From positions 434,001 to 498,000 of the forward strand of contig NZ_JACTGR010000004.1 of the NCBI RefSeq assembly GCF_014489075.1: a stretch of DNA of 64,000 nucleotides. Reading direction: 5' to 3'. Source of the DNA: Sphingomonas sp. JC676 (lineage in GTDB: Bacteria; Pseudomonadota; Alphaproteobacteria; Sphingomonadales; Sphingomonadaceae). Shown piece after piece: positions 16,447-25,533 of this stretch. Within the stretch, counting starts at the first letter, position 1; every line of letters starts with the position of its first letter. The notes beneath the pieces were generated by a model, which saw only the letters and a list, made by a program, of their open reading frames with translations, was not told the origin of the DNA and did not search any database. The position numbers and the translations under genes were made by a program.

Positions 16447-18725
16447 ATCCGGACCGGCACCGACTTGGCCGCGGGCACATGGCTCTGCTCGGCATGATGC
16501 TCGACCGGCATCAGCACATTGGCCTCGGGATAATAGGCGCCCAGGCATCCGCGCGGGATGTCGTAGGGCGTGACGATCAGGCCCTCGCGCCGGCGCAGCG
16601 TGCCGTCGCCGGCGTCGCTTTCGAGCGCGATGATCTGGCCCTCGACGACGCCCGCGCCCGGCATGTCCTCAGGATGGATGAACAGCACGTCGCGCGTGCC
16701 CTTCACGCCGCGAAAGCGGTCGTGATAGCCATAGATCGTGGTGTTGAACTGGTCGTTGGAGCGGAGAGTCATCAGCCGGAACCGACCTTCCGCGTCGCCG
16801 AACCCGGTCGCGCTCAATCCGGTCGGGACCAGGAACTCCGCCTTCTTGCTCGGCGTCTCCCAGATGCGCTCGGCCGCCTTGTTCCCCTTCCAGAAGCCGC
16901 CGGGGGTGAACAGGCGCTGGTTGAAGTCCTGGAAGATCGCCGGATAGGTCGCCTCGATCGCGTCGCGGATGCGGCCATAGTCGGCGACCCAGCCGTCCCA
17001 GTCGATGCGCGGGTTGGGCGGCAGGATGCGCTTGGCGATCTCGGCGACGATGCGCGGCTCGGAAAGGAGGTGCGGGCTGGCCGGCTTGGCCTTGCCGCGC
17101 GAGCCATGGATGCAGCTCGTCGAATCCTCCATCGACACCGCCTGCGGCCCGCTCTCCTGCACATCCTCCTCGATGCGGCCGAGACAGGGCAGCAAATAGG
17201 TAACCTTGCCCGGGAAGAGATGGTTGCGGTTGAGCTTGGTCGCGATCTGGACGGAGAGGTCGAGCCGCGGCCATGCCGCCTCCATTGCTTCCGTCTCAGG
17301 CACCGCGCGCAGGAAGTTGCCGCCCAGCCCGATCACAGCCTTTACCGAGCCCTGGATCACGCCGCGGCAGGTCTCGACGGTGTCGAGGCCCTTCTCGGTC
17401 GGCGGATCGAAGCCGTAGAGCTCCTTCAATTTGTCGACCGGCACCAGCTCTGTTTTCTCGGTGATCCCGACCGTGCGCTGGCCCTGGACGTTGGAATGAC
17501 CCCGGACCGGCGTCGGCCCCGCGCCGGGCTTGCCGATATTGCCGCGAAGCAGCAGCAAATTGACCAGCACCCGGACATTCTCGACGCCCTTTACATGCTG
17601 GGTCAGTCCCATGCCGTAGATGGCGAGGACCGCCTTGGCCTTGGCATAGACCCGCGCCGTCTCTTCGAGCGCCGACTGCTCCAGCCCGGACTCACGGACG
17701 ATATCGGCCCATTCGGCCTTGCGCGCATGGTCGGCAAAGGCCTCGAAATCCTTGGTGTGCTGCGCGATGAAGTCGCGGTCGAGCACCGGTGGATCGCCCA
17801 CCGCCAGCGCGGCATCGTCCCATTCGACGAGGAACTTGGCGATGCCGAGCATCGCCGCGATATCGCCGCCCGTTTTCACCTGGTGATATTGGGTCGAGAT
17901 CTGGGTCTCGCCGCCGGTCGCCATCTCGACCGGATTCTGCGGATCGGTGAAGCGCTCGAGCCCACGCTCCTTCAAGGGATTGAAGGTGATGATCTCGACG
18001 CCGCGCTTCCGGGCCGAGCGCAGGTCATGCAGCATCCGCGGTGCGTTCGATCCGACATTCTGGCCGAAGAACAGGATGCAGTCGCATGCCTCGAAGTCCT
18101 TCAGTTGCGTGGTACCGACTGGCACGCCGATCGCCGCCTTGAGGCCGACCGAGGTGGACTCATGGCACATGTTCGAGCTGTCGGGCAGGTTCTGGTTGCC
18201 GAACATCCGCGCCATCAGGCCGTACATGTACGAGGCCTCCAGGCTGGTGCGACCGGAGGAATAGAAGACGACCGACTTGGGGTCGAGAGGCCGCAGCGCG
18301 GCGCCGATCCCGTCAAAAGCTTCTTCCCAACCGCACGCGACATACTTGTCGGTCGCGGGATCGTAGCGCAGCGGATGGGTCAGCCGGCCATGCTGCTCGA
18401 GGTCGTAGTCCCGCCAGCCGCGCAATTCGCTCAGCGTATGCTGCTCGAAGAACGCGGGCGTCGTGCGGCGCGTCGTCAGTTCCCAGGCGGTCGCCTTTGC
18501 GCCTTCTTCGCAGAATTCCGCGGGGTGATGATCGGCGGGCTTCGCCCAGGCGCAGCTCACGCACATGAAGCCGTCGGGCTTGTTCTGCCGGGCGAGCTGG
18601 CGGATCGTGTCGGGCGTGACATGCTCGCGCGGCAAGATCTCGGCGAGCGAGCGGACCGAGCCCCAGCCGCCCGCCGGACCTTTATAGGGCTTGATCTCCG
18701 GCTTGTCCGAACGCTGCTTGGCCAT
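16437..18725 (-). CDS. FdhF/YdeP-family molybdopterin oxidoreductase
   Basis: This large (762 residues) cytosolic enzyme carries molybdopterin. The N-terminal FMCVSCAWAKPADHH...EFCEEG supplies Cys residues for a possible iron-sulfur site, followed by the molybdopterin domains (VVFYSSGRTSLEASYMYGL, CDCILFFGQNVGSNAPRM, LLLLRGNIGKPGAGPTPVRG) and a C-terminal cap domain containing RSNDQFNTTIYGYHDRFRG. The pattern matches the FdhF/YdeP alpha-subunit group rather than classical respiratory formate dehydrogenase, and no membrane or NAD-binding partner is present, so substrate and electron acceptor are unsettled. I chose the ATG with AAAGG seven bases upstream. Confidence 0.9.
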   Translation of the reverse strand: MAKQRSDKPEIKPYKGPAGGWGSVRSLAEILPREHVTPDTIRQLARQNKPDGFMCVSCAWAKPADHHPAEFCEEGAKATAWELTTRRTTPAFFEQHTLSELRGWRDYDLEQHGRLTHPLRYDPATDKYVACGWEEAFDGIGAALRPLDPKSVVFYSSGRTSLEASYMYGLMARMFGNQNLPDSSNMCHESTSVGLKAAIGVPVGTTQLKDFEACDCILFFGQNVGSNAPRMLHDLRSARKRGVEIITFNPLKERGLERFTDPQNPVEMATGGETQISTQYHQVKTGGDIAAMLGIAKFLVEWDDAALAVGDPPVLDRDFIAQHTKDFEAFADHARKAEWADIVRESGLEQSALEETARVYAKAKAVLAIYGMGLTQHVKGVENVRVLVNLLLLRGNIGKPGAGPTPVRGHSNVQGQRTVGITEKTELVPVDKLKELYGFDPPTEKGLDTVETCRGVIQGSVKAVIGLGGNFLRAVPETEAMEAAWPRLDLSVQIATKLNRNHLFPGKVTYLLPCLGRIEEDVQESGPQAVSMEDSTSCIHGSRGKAKPASPHLLSEPRIVAEIAKRILPPNPRIDWDGWVADYGRIRDAIEATYPAIFQDFNQRLFTPGGFWKGNKAAERIWETPSKKAEFLVPTGLSATGFGDAEGRFRLMTLRSNDQFNTTIYGYHDRFRGVKGTRDVLFIHPEDMPGAGVVEGQIIALESDAGDGTLRRREGLIVTPYDIPRGCLGAYYPEANVLMPVEHHAEQSHVPAAKSVPVRICA

Positions 18726-18747
18726 GATCCAACCTTTCGCCATCTTC

Positions 18748-18772
18748 GGAACGGTCGGCCGGGATAATGGTT
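18748..18772 (+). promoter_or_regulatory. EcfG-like promoter upstream of the UvrB/UvrC-motif gene
   Basis: GGAAC, 16 bases, GGTT on the plus strand, in the gap between the divergent oxidoreductase and the plus-strand gene at 18909. Distance to that ATG is about 137 nt, longer than for the other sites. Confidence 0.5.
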
Positions 18773-18908
18773 CATGTGCATGCAACAGCAAGGAAATTCG
18801 TTGTGATTCGACCGGTTTGGTACCGCCCCTCCGTGGTGCCGATCGGACCGAAGCCGGTCGCGGCGATCACGCATCCTCGCCCCGGCCCGGCGCGACCATG
18901 ACGGGACT

Positions 18909-19208
18909 ATGGCAATGACACAGACCGTGGCGGAGTTGCAGCGGCTGATGGAGATAGCCGCCGAGGCAATGGATTTCGAGCGGGCACGCACGCTGCGCGA
19001 CCGGATCAACCTGCTGCGCGGCGGCGCTACGCCGGAGGAAGCGGCGCAGGCCGACACAACCGGGCTGCAGCGTCAGGGGCCCGGCGCAATGGGCCTGGGC
19101 ACGAGCCAGCAGCGTGCCGTCCCGCCTGCAGGCTGGAAGCCGCCGCCCAAGCCCGATCCCATGACCCGCGGCACCGGCCGGCGCCAGGCGAGGAAAGCGC
19201 CGCGTTGA
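18909..19208 (+). CDS. UvrB/UvrC-motif-containing small protein
   Basis: The 99-residue product has an N-terminal helical hairpin, MEIAAEAMDFERARTLRDRI, that matches the UvrB/UvrC interaction motif, followed by a Pro/Gly/Arg-rich, probably disordered tail. Proteins with this isolated motif are often linked to stress or repair, but no enzymatic domain is present. An EcfG-like promoter lies upstream. A second in-frame ATG two codons later is an alternative start. It is convergent with the small gene at 19219. Confidence 0.8.
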   Translation: MAMTQTVAELQRLMEIAAEAMDFERARTLRDRINLLRGGATPEEAAQADTTGLQRQGPGAMGLGTSQQRAVPPAGWKPPPKPDPMTRGTGRRQARKAPR

Positions 19209-19222
19209 GCCCCGGGGCTCAA
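19205..19222. terminator. Perfect palindrome spanning both stop codons of convergent genes
   Basis: TTGAGCCCCGGGGCTCAA is self-complementary over 18 bases. It contains the TGA of the plus-strand gene (19206-19208) and the TGA of the minus-strand gene (19219-19221). RNA from either strand would fold into a GC-rich hairpin at the stop. No T-run follows, so if it terminates transcription it is not a classic intrinsic terminator. Confidence 0.5.
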
Positions 19223-19392
19223 GCCTGGCTGGCCGGCTCGGAGATTGGTGGGAGCTTGCCGGCGACGATATCGTCATAGCGTTTCGCCAGCTCGCGGTTG
19301 GGGCGGGCTATCGCCGGGTCCCGCGCCTTGTCCGCGAGCGCCCGCTCGGCCTCGGCGCGGCGGGCATAATAGTCCGATGGACTGTCGGTCAT
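19219..19392 (-). CDS. Small helical protein of the Y-Y-x-R-R-A family
   Basis: The 57-residue protein begins MTDSPSDYYARRAEAERALAD and has NRELAKRYDDIVAG as the second helix; the family His is replaced by Asn here. I use the ATG just before TDSPS; the frame extends to 19434 but without signal. It is convergent with the UvrB/UvrC-motif gene and shares a palindrome with it at the stop. Function unknown. Confidence 0.72.
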   Translation of the reverse strand: MTDSPSDYYARRAEAERALADKARDPAIARPNRELAKRYDDIVAGKLPPISEPASQA

Positions 19393-19603
19393 CGATCGTT
19401 CCCTATCCAAAAGGCTTTCCACAATGGCCCGCACGCGTCCGCTTGCGATCGCGGGCGGGCGCTAGATGGGTTGCATCGCCGCGGAGGCAATACGGCCAGC
19501 TAAGTCACGGAAGTATATGCCGTTCCTGGCGCGAAATGGATGGCACGTTTTGGGCGATGCGGCATTCGCTGGCCATGGATGATGCACCATTTCGAGGAAG
19601 AAC

Positions 19604-19738
19604 ATGTCGAAGCTGGACCTCGAGCGCTGGGGACAGAAGCTGGCGCGCGCCTTTCCCGTCGAAGGCGAAAGCGAGCTGAGCAGGTTGCTGCGGTTCCTGG
19701 ACGCGGTGCGCTGGCCCCCGCCGCCGCCGGCCGCCTGA
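19604..19738 (+). CDS. Possible 44-residue small protein
   Basis: The ATG is preceded at normal distance by GAGGAAG and opens MSKLDLERWGQKLARAFPVE, then SELSRLLRFLDAVRWPP. The composition (amphipathic helices, Leu/Arg heptads) looks coding, and the stop precedes the convergent iron-permease gene by 21 bp. I do not recognise a family. Confidence 0.45.
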   Translation: MSKLDLERWGQKLARAFPVEGESELSRLLRFLDAVRWPPPPPAA

Positions 19739-19759
19739 TCACCGCCGGCCGGCTCGCCT

Positions 19760-20140
19760 CTATTCCGCGCCGCTGCGGCGCGCGAGCAGCTCGTCGACCG
19801 AGGCATCGGCGGACTCGGCTTCGGCATCGCCCTTGCCCGCTTCCCGCTCGGGCGCATCGCGAATCGCGCAGATTTCCCCGTCGGTCAGGTGCTCGATCCC
19901 GATGAACTCCGGGCGCGCCTTGTTGGCCGCGCGGAGCAGCTCGTCGAGCTTTGCCTGGATCGCCGCCCGTCGCGGTTCTGGCTGTTTTTGGATGAGAAAC
20001 ACGGCGAGGAAGGTCAGTACCGTGGTCGCGGTGTTGATCACCAGCTGCCATGTGTTCGAATAGTGGAATACTGGCCCGCTGACTGCCCAGAGGATGCAGC
20101 AGAGCGTGGCCAGGATGAACGCCAGCGGGTGGCCCATCAA
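19760..20140 (-). CDS. Low-affinity iron permease family protein
   Basis: Hydrophobic segments FILATLCCILWAVSGPVFHY and LVINTATTVLTFLAVFLIQ followed by RAAIQAKLDELLRA match the low-affinity iron permease family: two helices, then a cytosolic helix. The C-terminal ~40 residues are acidic. The conserved N-terminal extension is readable upstream in frame (RFFTALASRSAALMGHP) but has no start codon before an in-frame stop, whereas an ATG next to AGGAGG lies one frame off. The usable start is TTG/ATG at 20140/20137 unless there is a frameshift. Confidence 0.75.
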   Translation of the reverse strand: MMGHPLAFILATLCCILWAVSGPVFHYSNTWQLVINTATTVLTFLAVFLIQKQPEPRRAAIQAKLDELLRAANKARPEFIGIEHLTDGEICAIRDAPEREAGKGDAEAESADASVDELLARRSGAE

Positions 20141-20295
20141 GGCGGCGCTGCGCGATGCGAGCGCGGTAAAGAATCGGTTCGCTGGCGATCATCCTCCTTC
20201 CTGATCACCGGCGAACGTTTCGCACGCATTATGGTGTCGCGCGGCGAAGACGAGCCTGGATCGGCCTCATTGCGGTGGACCGGCGGGATGGAGGC

Positions 20296-21348
20296 TCACG
20301 GCCGCGCGCGGCGTGACCGCCAGATCGCATAGGCACCTGCCATTGCGGCCGACGATACGACAAGGGCGGCCGTCAGCCGCGGACGCATCGCGGCCTTGGT
20401 GTAGGGGCTGATCTTGAATCCGGCCTCGTTCGGCGAGCGCTCGTCGCCATCGCTGCCGGGCGCGAACAGATTGCTGCCTTCGCTCTTGGGGATGCCGCGC
20501 TTGTGGAGGAACGGGACGATGATAGGGGCGAGGCGCTCGAACACCGCCAGGAAATGCTCGGCGAACAGCACTTGCGCCCTTCCGGCGCCACCGACCGTGA
20601 TCTCGCGCCGGGGGTGCTCCGCGCAGCGCAGGATCGCCTCGGCGACGAGGCGCGGGTCATAGGGCGGGGGAGGGATCATCGCTTCGCCTTGCAGGTGGTT
20701 CGCGGCATGCACGCCGATCGGCGTCGCGATGCCGGAGGGTTTGATCAGCGAGACCGACACCGGCGAACCCGCGGCCTTGAGCTCGATGCGCAGTGATTGC
20801 ACAAAGGCGCGCACCGCATGCTTCGACGCCGCATAGGCGCCCATGATCGGCGAGCTCATCTCCGCGGCAATCGACGCGACCGTGATCAGCGCGCCGCCGC
20901 GGCTTCCGAACAGCTCGAGCGCGACATGCGACCCGTTGACCACGCCGAAATAATTGGTGCGGAACAGGCGCTGATGTTCATCGTCCGGCGTGTCGGCGAG
21001 CGTCGCATAGATGGCAACGCCGGCATTGTTGACCCAGGTGTCGATGCGGCCGAACCGGGCGATGCCGGCTGCCGCCGCCCGCGCCAACGCCTCGCGGTCG
21101 CCGACATCGGCGACCGCGAAACAGGCTTGACCGCCTTGCGCTTCGATGCCGCGCACGATTTCTGCCAGTGCCGCCTCGTTGCGCGACACCAGGATCACCT
21201 TCGCGCCGCGCGACGCGGCGAGGCGCGCAGTGACGAGCCCGATGCCCGAGCTCGCCCCGGTGATGAGAATTGTCTGGTCGCCGATTGGCGGCATCTCAGG
21301 ATGCCGCCCGACAATCGGGTGCGCGGCCTGCCTGGCAGTTGGGGTCAC
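20296..21348 (-). CDS. SDR-family oxidoreductase with C-terminal hydrophobic tail
   Basis: Short-chain dehydrogenase of 350 residues. The NAD(P)-binding loop is LITGASSGIGLVTARL, the NNAG motif is WVNNAGVAIYATL, and the catalytic Ser...Tyr-x-x-x-Lys is VASIAAEMSS...YAASKHAV. After the catalytic domain there is a ~90-residue extension ending in a hydrophobic segment (LTAALVVSSAAMAGAYAIW), which could anchor it to the membrane. A GTG start overlapping the previous stop (GTGA) makes it the last gene of the stress operon; ATG at 21294 is an alternative. Substrate unknown. Confidence 0.9.
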   Translation of the reverse strand: MTPTARQAAHPIVGRHPEMPPIGDQTILITGASSGIGLVTARLAASRGAKVILVSRNEAALAEIVRGIEAQGGQACFAVADVGDREALARAAAAGIARFGRIDTWVNNAGVAIYATLADTPDDEHQRLFRTNYFGVVNGSHVALELFGSRGGALITVASIAAEMSSPIMGAYAASKHAVRAFVQSLRIELKAAGSPVSVSLIKPSGIATPIGVHAANHLQGEAMIPPPPYDPRLVAEAILRCAEHPRREITVGGAGRAQVLFAEHFLAVFERLAPIIVPFLHKRGIPKSEGSNLFAPGSDGDERSPNEAGFKISPYTKAAMRPRLTAALVVSSAAMAGAYAIWRSRRARP

Positions 21349-22112
21349 GCGTCGCCGCTGCCGGGCTCGGCCATGCCGCGGTGCATTTGCGCCGGCACCG
21401 ATTGCGGCAGCACGCCGGCCGCCGCGACCTGGAGCTTGTTCTTCCAGCCCGAGATGATCGTGTCCTTGCCGGACATCAGCGCGTCCCAGCCATGCTTGGC
21501 GACATCGGCCGGGTCGGACTTGCTCTCCGACTGACCGACCTTGGTGTCGTCCATCCCGGCGCGGTGGAAGAAATTGGTTTCGACCGGGCCTGGCTCGAGC
21601 GTGGTGAGCGTGATGCCCGCATGCTCCTTCAGTTCGTTACGGATCGCCGCGGTGAAATTGTCCACGAACGCCTTGGTGCCATTATAGACCGCAGCGAAGC
21701 TTCCCGGCATCCAGCCGGCGATCGAGCCGGTGACAAGTACCTTGCCCTGGCCTTGCGCGACCATCTGCCTGAGCACCTTCTGGAGCAGATAGACCGTGCC
21801 GGTGATGTTGGTGTCGATCACATGACGCCAGTCCGCGATGTCCTGATCGAGAAACGCGCCGCCCAGGCCGTGGCCGGCATTGGCGCATAGCAGGTCGATC
21901 TGGCGGCCCTCGGCTGCGCTCAGCAGCCGGTCAACGCCTTCGACCGTGGACAGATCTACTTCGAGGGTCTCTGCACCGGCGATGCCGGCGCTTGGATCGA
22001 CGAAGGGCGTGTCGGCGACGAGCAGCAGCGCATAGCCGTCCGCTGCGGCGAGCTTCGCCAGCTGCGCGCCAATGCCGCTCGAGGCGCCGGTAATGATTCC
22101 GAATTTCGCCAT
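21345..22112 (-). CDS. SDR-family NAD(P)-dependent oxidoreductase
   Basis: The 255-residue cytosolic dehydrogenase has IITGASSGIGAQLAKLA as the cofactor loop, CANAGHGLGGAF as the NAG motif and TGSIAGWMPG...YNGTKAFV as Ser and Tyr-x-x-x-Lys. The length is normal for the classical family. It sits between the Zn-alcohol dehydrogenase and another SDR in one operon whose promoter is of the general-stress type. Substrate cannot be told from sequence. Confidence 0.92.
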   Translation of the reverse strand: MAKFGIITGASSGIGAQLAKLAAADGYALLLVADTPFVDPSAGIAGAETLEVDLSTVEGVDRLLSAAEGRQIDLLCANAGHGLGGAFLDQDIADWRHVIDTNITGTVYLLQKVLRQMVAQGQGKVLVTGSIAGWMPGSFAAVYNGTKAFVDNFTAAIRNELKEHAGITLTTLEPGPVETNFFHRAGMDDTKVGQSESKSDPADVAKHGWDALMSGKDTIISGWKNKLQVAAAGVLPQSVPAQMHRGMAEPGSGDA

Positions 22113-22117
22113 GATGC

Positions 22118-23308
22118 TTATTCCGCTGCGAGCGCAAGGCCGGGCTTGAGCACGACCTTGGTCACTTCGTTCTGGTTGTCGTGGAACATCTTGTAGCCCT
22201 CGGGCGCCTGCTCCAGCGGCAAGGTGTGGCTGATCAGGAAGGTGGTATCGATCTTGCCCTCCATGATCGCGTTGAGCAATGCCGGCATGTAATGCTGGAC
22301 GTGCGTCTGGCCGGTCTTGAGGGTCAGGCCCTTCTCCATGAAGGCGCCGAGCGGGAACTTGTCGACGAAGCCGCCATAGACTGCCGGCATCGAGACCCGG
22401 CCGCCCTTGCGGCAGGCATGGATCGCCTGGCGGATCGAATGGATGCGGTCGGTGCCCAGGAAAGTCGACGCCTTGATCTGGTCGATGACGTTGTCGACGA
22501 AAAAGCCGTGCGCTTCGAGCCCGACAGCGTCGATCACCGCATCGGGGCCGATCCCGCCGGTCATTAGCATCAGCGCCTCATAGGTCGCGCTTTCCTCGAA
22601 GTTGATCGTCTCCGCACCGAACTTCTTCGCGAGCTCCAGCCGGTGCGGAAAATGGTCGATCGCGATCACGCGCTCCGCGCCCATCAGGAAGGCCGACTGG
22701 ACCGCGAACAGGCCGACCGGGCCGCAGCCCCAAACCGCGACGGTGTCACCCGGCTCGATCCCGGCATTTTCCGCCGCCATCCAGCCGGTGGGCAGGATGT
22801 CCGACAGGAATAGCACCTTCTCGTCCTCGATCCCGTCCGGAATGATGATCGGACCGACATCCGAGAAGGGGACGCGGACATATTCCGCCTGGCCGCCGGC
22901 ATAGCCGCCGGTCAGGTGGCTGTAACCGAACAGCCCGCTCATCGGCGTGCCGTACATTTCCTGGCCGATATCCTGATTGTCGGCGGGAAGGCCGTTGTCG
23001 CACGCCGAATATTGGTGCTTGCCACAATGATAGCAGCTGCCGCAGGCGATGGTGAACGGCACCACGACCCGCTGGCCCTTTTTCAGCGTCGACTTGGCGC
23101 CGGTCTCGACTACTTCGCCCATGAATTCATGGCCGAGAATGTCGCCGGCCATCATCGTCGGGATATAGCCGTCATAGAGGTGGAGGTCCGAGCCGCAGAT
23201 CGCAGTCGAGGTGATCTTGATGATCGCGTCGCGGGGGTTGAGGATCTCGGGGTCGTCGACCGTGTCGACGCGGACGTCGTGCTTGCCGTGCCAAGTGAGC
23301 GCGCGCAT
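22118..23308 (-). CDS. Zinc-dependent alcohol dehydrogenase, formaldehyde-dehydrogenase-like
   Basis: A medium-chain dehydrogenase of 396 residues. Catalytic zinc ligands are in [14 protein letters not shown] and [10 protein letters not shown]; structural-zinc Cys are in [18 protein letters not shown]; the NAD loop is [17 protein letters not shown]. The long insertion after the Cys cluster ([20 protein letters not shown]) is typical of the glutathione-independent formaldehyde dehydrogenase-like subgroup widespread in sphingomonads. It abuts the SRPBCC gene (shared base at 23308) and precedes two SDR genes, so it likely belongs to a stress-induced redox operon. Substrate is inferred only. Confidence 0.92.
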   Translation of the reverse strand: MRALTWHGKHDVRVDTVDDPEILNPRDAIIKITSTAICGSDLHLYDGYIPTMMAGDILGHEFMGEVVETGAKSTLKKGQRVVVPFTIACGSCYHCGKHQYSACDNGLPADNQDIGQEMYGTPMSGLFGYSHLTGGYAGGQAEYVRVPFSDVGPIIIPDGIEDEKVLFLSDILPTGWMAAENAGIEPGDTVAVWGCGPVGLFAVQSAFLMGAERVIAIDHFPHRLELAKKFGAETINFEESATYEALMLMTGGIGPDAVIDAVGLEAHGFFVDNVIDQIKASTFLGTDRIHSIRQAIHACRKGGRVSMPAVYGGFVDKFPLGAFMEKGLTLKTGQTHVQHYMPALLNAIMEGKIDTTFLISHTLPLEQAPEGYKMFHDNQNEVTKVVLKPGLALAAE

Positions 23309-23901
23309 CAGTTCTTCTCCTCTTCGAGCTGCGCCCGGGTGCGTGACGACGTGGCGATCTCGCCAGTTTCCATGAGCTGCTTGAAGCGGCGTAGGTCGCG
23401 CCGCGCCTGGATGGCGGGCTCACGCTGGAACATCTTGGCGATCACCTTGCCGATCACGCCGGCAGGCGGATCGTAGAGGATGGTCGCCGTGACCACCGTG
23501 CCGCGCGCGCCCGCGTCGCGGAATTCGATCCGGCCGCTGTTGGGCACCTCGGCGCCTTCGTCCGAGGACCAGGCGATCAACGCATCCTCGATCTCTTCGG
23601 TGACGGTGGCGTTCCATTCGACGGTCTTGCCGCCGGGCGCCTTGACCACCCAGTGCGAACGGCTGGGCGAGACCACGTCAATCCGCTCGACATTGTCCAT
23701 GAAGGCCGCGAGGTTCCCGAAGTCGCGCCAGAAGGCATAGAGCTCGTTACGGGGTCTGTTGATCGTCACGGCGCGCCCGATCAGCGTATCGCCGCGCGGC
23801 TCGATGAGTTGCTCGGTCGCAATGTCGACCGCGGCGGAGGCATGTTTCGAAGTCGCAAGCGGTGCGTCGTCCTGCCGCGCAGGATCGAGGGTGTCGGGCA
23901 T
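23308..23901 (-). CDS. SRPBCC-family (polyketide cyclase/START-like) protein
   Basis: The 197-residue protein has a central SRPBCC hydrophobic-pocket fold: [46 protein letters not shown] and [18 protein letters not shown]. The first ~40 and last ~25 residues look flexible. It is the first gene of the operon and has an EcfG-like promoter 31 nt upstream of its ATG. The fold binds small hydrophobic ligands or membrane-associated molecules; the specific role is unknown. An upstream extension to 24000 in frame would cross the promoter and is rejected. Confidence 0.88.
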   Translation of the reverse strand: MPDTLDPARQDDAPLATSKHASAAVDIATEQLIEPRGDTLIGRAVTINRPRNELYAFWRDFGNLAAFMDNVERIDVVSPSRSHWVVKAPGGKTVEWNATVTEEIEDALIAWSSDEGAEVPNSGRIEFRDAGARGTVVTATILYDPPAGVIGKVIAKMFQREPAIQARRDLRRFKQLMETGEIATSSRTRAQLEEEKN

Positions 23902-23931
23902 GGGCGGCTCCTTGGATATAGTCCACCCAAG

Positions 23932-23956
23932 AACCCCCTCGCGCGCTGGCCGTTCC
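23932..23956 (-). promoter_or_regulatory. EcfG-like promoter of the SRPBCC/dehydrogenase/SDR operon
   Basis: Minus strand GGAAC, 16 bases, GGTT, with the -10-like element 31 nt from the ATG of the SRPBCC gene, the same distance as at the hemerythrin gene. Confidence 0.68.
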
Positions 23957-24003
23957 GCCAAAGCGCGCCCAAGCGCAACGAAATTACGCTTTTCTATCAA
24001 ATA

Positions 24004-24907
24004 CTAACCTGGGTTAGCAAGCGGCGCATCATCGAAGCTGGCTCTCCTTGCTGCCGCGCCGGTTGTATCGACCGGCACCGTTTCGAAACCGGCTGCTTCG
24101 AGCATCGCGATCAGGCGCTCCTGGCCTTGGGCGACCAGGATCGTACGTCCGGCGAGCGACAGGATGTTGCAACCGAGCTGACGCGCCTCCTCGACCCGTG
24201 CCGGCAAGATCCGGATGCCGCGCAGCTCGAGCGATGCGAGAAATTCCGGCGGGAGCGCCTCCACCCACGCCAGGGCCGTGTTGGCGTCGAGCATGCAGAA
24301 GAGCGTGTCGAGGTGCAGGTGCTCGAGATCGAACCGGCAGAAGAGGACCTCCCAGCCGCGCGCGCGGAACTGGTCGGCCAGGCTATGCGCACCGACGACG
24401 GTGGTGCGCTCGCCGGACAGGCCGATGACCGCAAGACGATCGCGAGCAACGCAGACGTCTCTGCCCTCGATTGTGCCGCGCTCGATCACGCCCGGCCGGG
24501 CGCCCGTGATCGTGGCGAGGGTGCGCTCGACATGCGCCCGCTCGTAGCCGCGATGCCGGCAGGGCGGGGTTGAGCAGCACTGGCTCCCAGGGCGTCATGA
24601 CGGCGCAGTCGCGCGTGAAGCAAAGATCGGGAAGGTCCGGCTTGGGCGGCAGCATATGGCAGCGCACGCCCAGCTGCTCCAGCGTTGCCCGGAGCTGGCG
24701 ATGCTGCCCGAGCGCCCTAGCAGTGTTCGTCTCGTACCCGTGGTCCAAACTCTCGCACGTGACCGAGCAGCACGGAACCGGACTGAGATGCGCGGCGCTG
24801 CACAACAGGACGTCTGACAGCCGGTCGCTCTCGCTGCGCACCGCCCAGCGGGTGGACTTGTGCCGCGTCGCCAGGCCGGCAGGGATGCTGAGGAATTCGG
24901 GTTTCAT
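24004..24907 (-). pseudogene. Frameshifted amidinotransferase-fold gene (arginine deiminase/DDAH-like)
   Basis: From 24907 the frame reads MKPEFLSIPAGLATRH...LPDLCFTRDCAVMTPWEPVLLNPALP, the substrate-binding N-terminal part of dimethylarginine hydrolase or arginine-deiminase-like enzymes. Near 24560 the homologous reading shifts by one base to RHRGYERAHVERTLATIT and IEGRDVCVARDRLAVIG, HLDTLFCMLDANTALAW and QLGCNILSLAGRTIL, ending at 24004. The N-terminal frame alone ends out of phase at 24383. I also see no Cys near the C-terminus where the nucleophile is expected (TTGAAARRASFDD). Probably inactive. Confidence 0.75.
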
Positions 24908-25281
24908 AGAGTCTCAATGAAGAATGGTGTGCCATGATTGCCCGGGTCGAACTGGATCACTGCGCTGCCGCGGCAGGGGCAAAAGGGGCATAGGGTACGC
25001 AGCGAGCTCGCAACACTATCAAGGTCGATCGACCATCTTGCGTTCTGGCATGAAGCACTCCCGTTAGAGCTCGACCTAACCCACCGGCGCCCCGGAAGTT
25101 GCCTGCGCGACCGGTACCTTAACTTCGGTTATAACGATTAGGGCGCAGGGTAATCGCCGATTTTTGTTGCAGGCGCCGTACGGCGCTGCGGAACTAGTTG
25201 CCGGCCGAATACGCGAACTTATACCGTGTTAGTGCGTCGGTCGTCCGCCTGGACTAGCGTTCCTCGACTGGAAGGATGCAT
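24908..25281. other. Intergenic stretch with a 14-bp palindrome
   Basis: No gene is supported. GCGCCGTACGGCGC at 25173-25186 is a perfect palindrome directly before a lone GGAAC (25190-25194) that lacks an NGTT partner at 16 bases. A GAAGG at 25271-25275 serves the next gene. Confidence 0.45.
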
Positions 25282-25533
25282 ATGGACGACAGGCATTATT
25301 TCGCGACGCGCGCGCAGGCCGAGCGCGCCGCGGCGAGGGCGGCCGCCGACCTGGCCAGCGCTCGCATACACCGCGACCTCGCTATGACTTATGAGCAGCG
25401 CGCGGGGTTGGACGGCGCGGCACCGGACGGCGCCGCCGCCGCGTCGAGCCTCGCGGACGATCAGGCCCGCCAGTTCGTCGACCGGCCTCGGCCGAGCGTA
25501 TCGTCGCCTCCGATCCCGCTGTTCCGAAACTAG
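25282..25533 (+). CDS. Small helical protein of the Y-F-x-x-R-A...H-x-x-L-A-x-x-Y family
   Basis: The 83-residue protein opens MDDRHYFATRAQAERAAARA and has ARIHRDLAMTYEQRAGL as the second helix, the full family signature. The C-terminal end IPLFRN matches the gene at 8787. I use the second ATG of the pair because GAAGG is six bases before it. The middle is Ala/Asp-rich. Function unknown. Confidence 0.75.
   Translation: MDDRHYFATRAQAERAAARAAADLASARIHRDLAMTYEQRAGLDGAAPDGAAAASSLADDQARQFVDRPRPSVSSPPIPLFRN

Noticed and set aside
15606-18767. A 1053-codon plus-strand open frame antisense to the FdhF/YdeP and fdhD genes
   Set aside because: It is Arg/Gly/Asp-rich without any recognisable domain and is the codon-phase shadow of high-GC genes on the other strand.
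25190-25238. GGAAC at 25190 and CGAAC-N16-CGTC at 25214 upstream of the small gene at 25282
   Set aside because: Neither has both boxes intact at 16 bases, so I did not count them with the eight matching elements.
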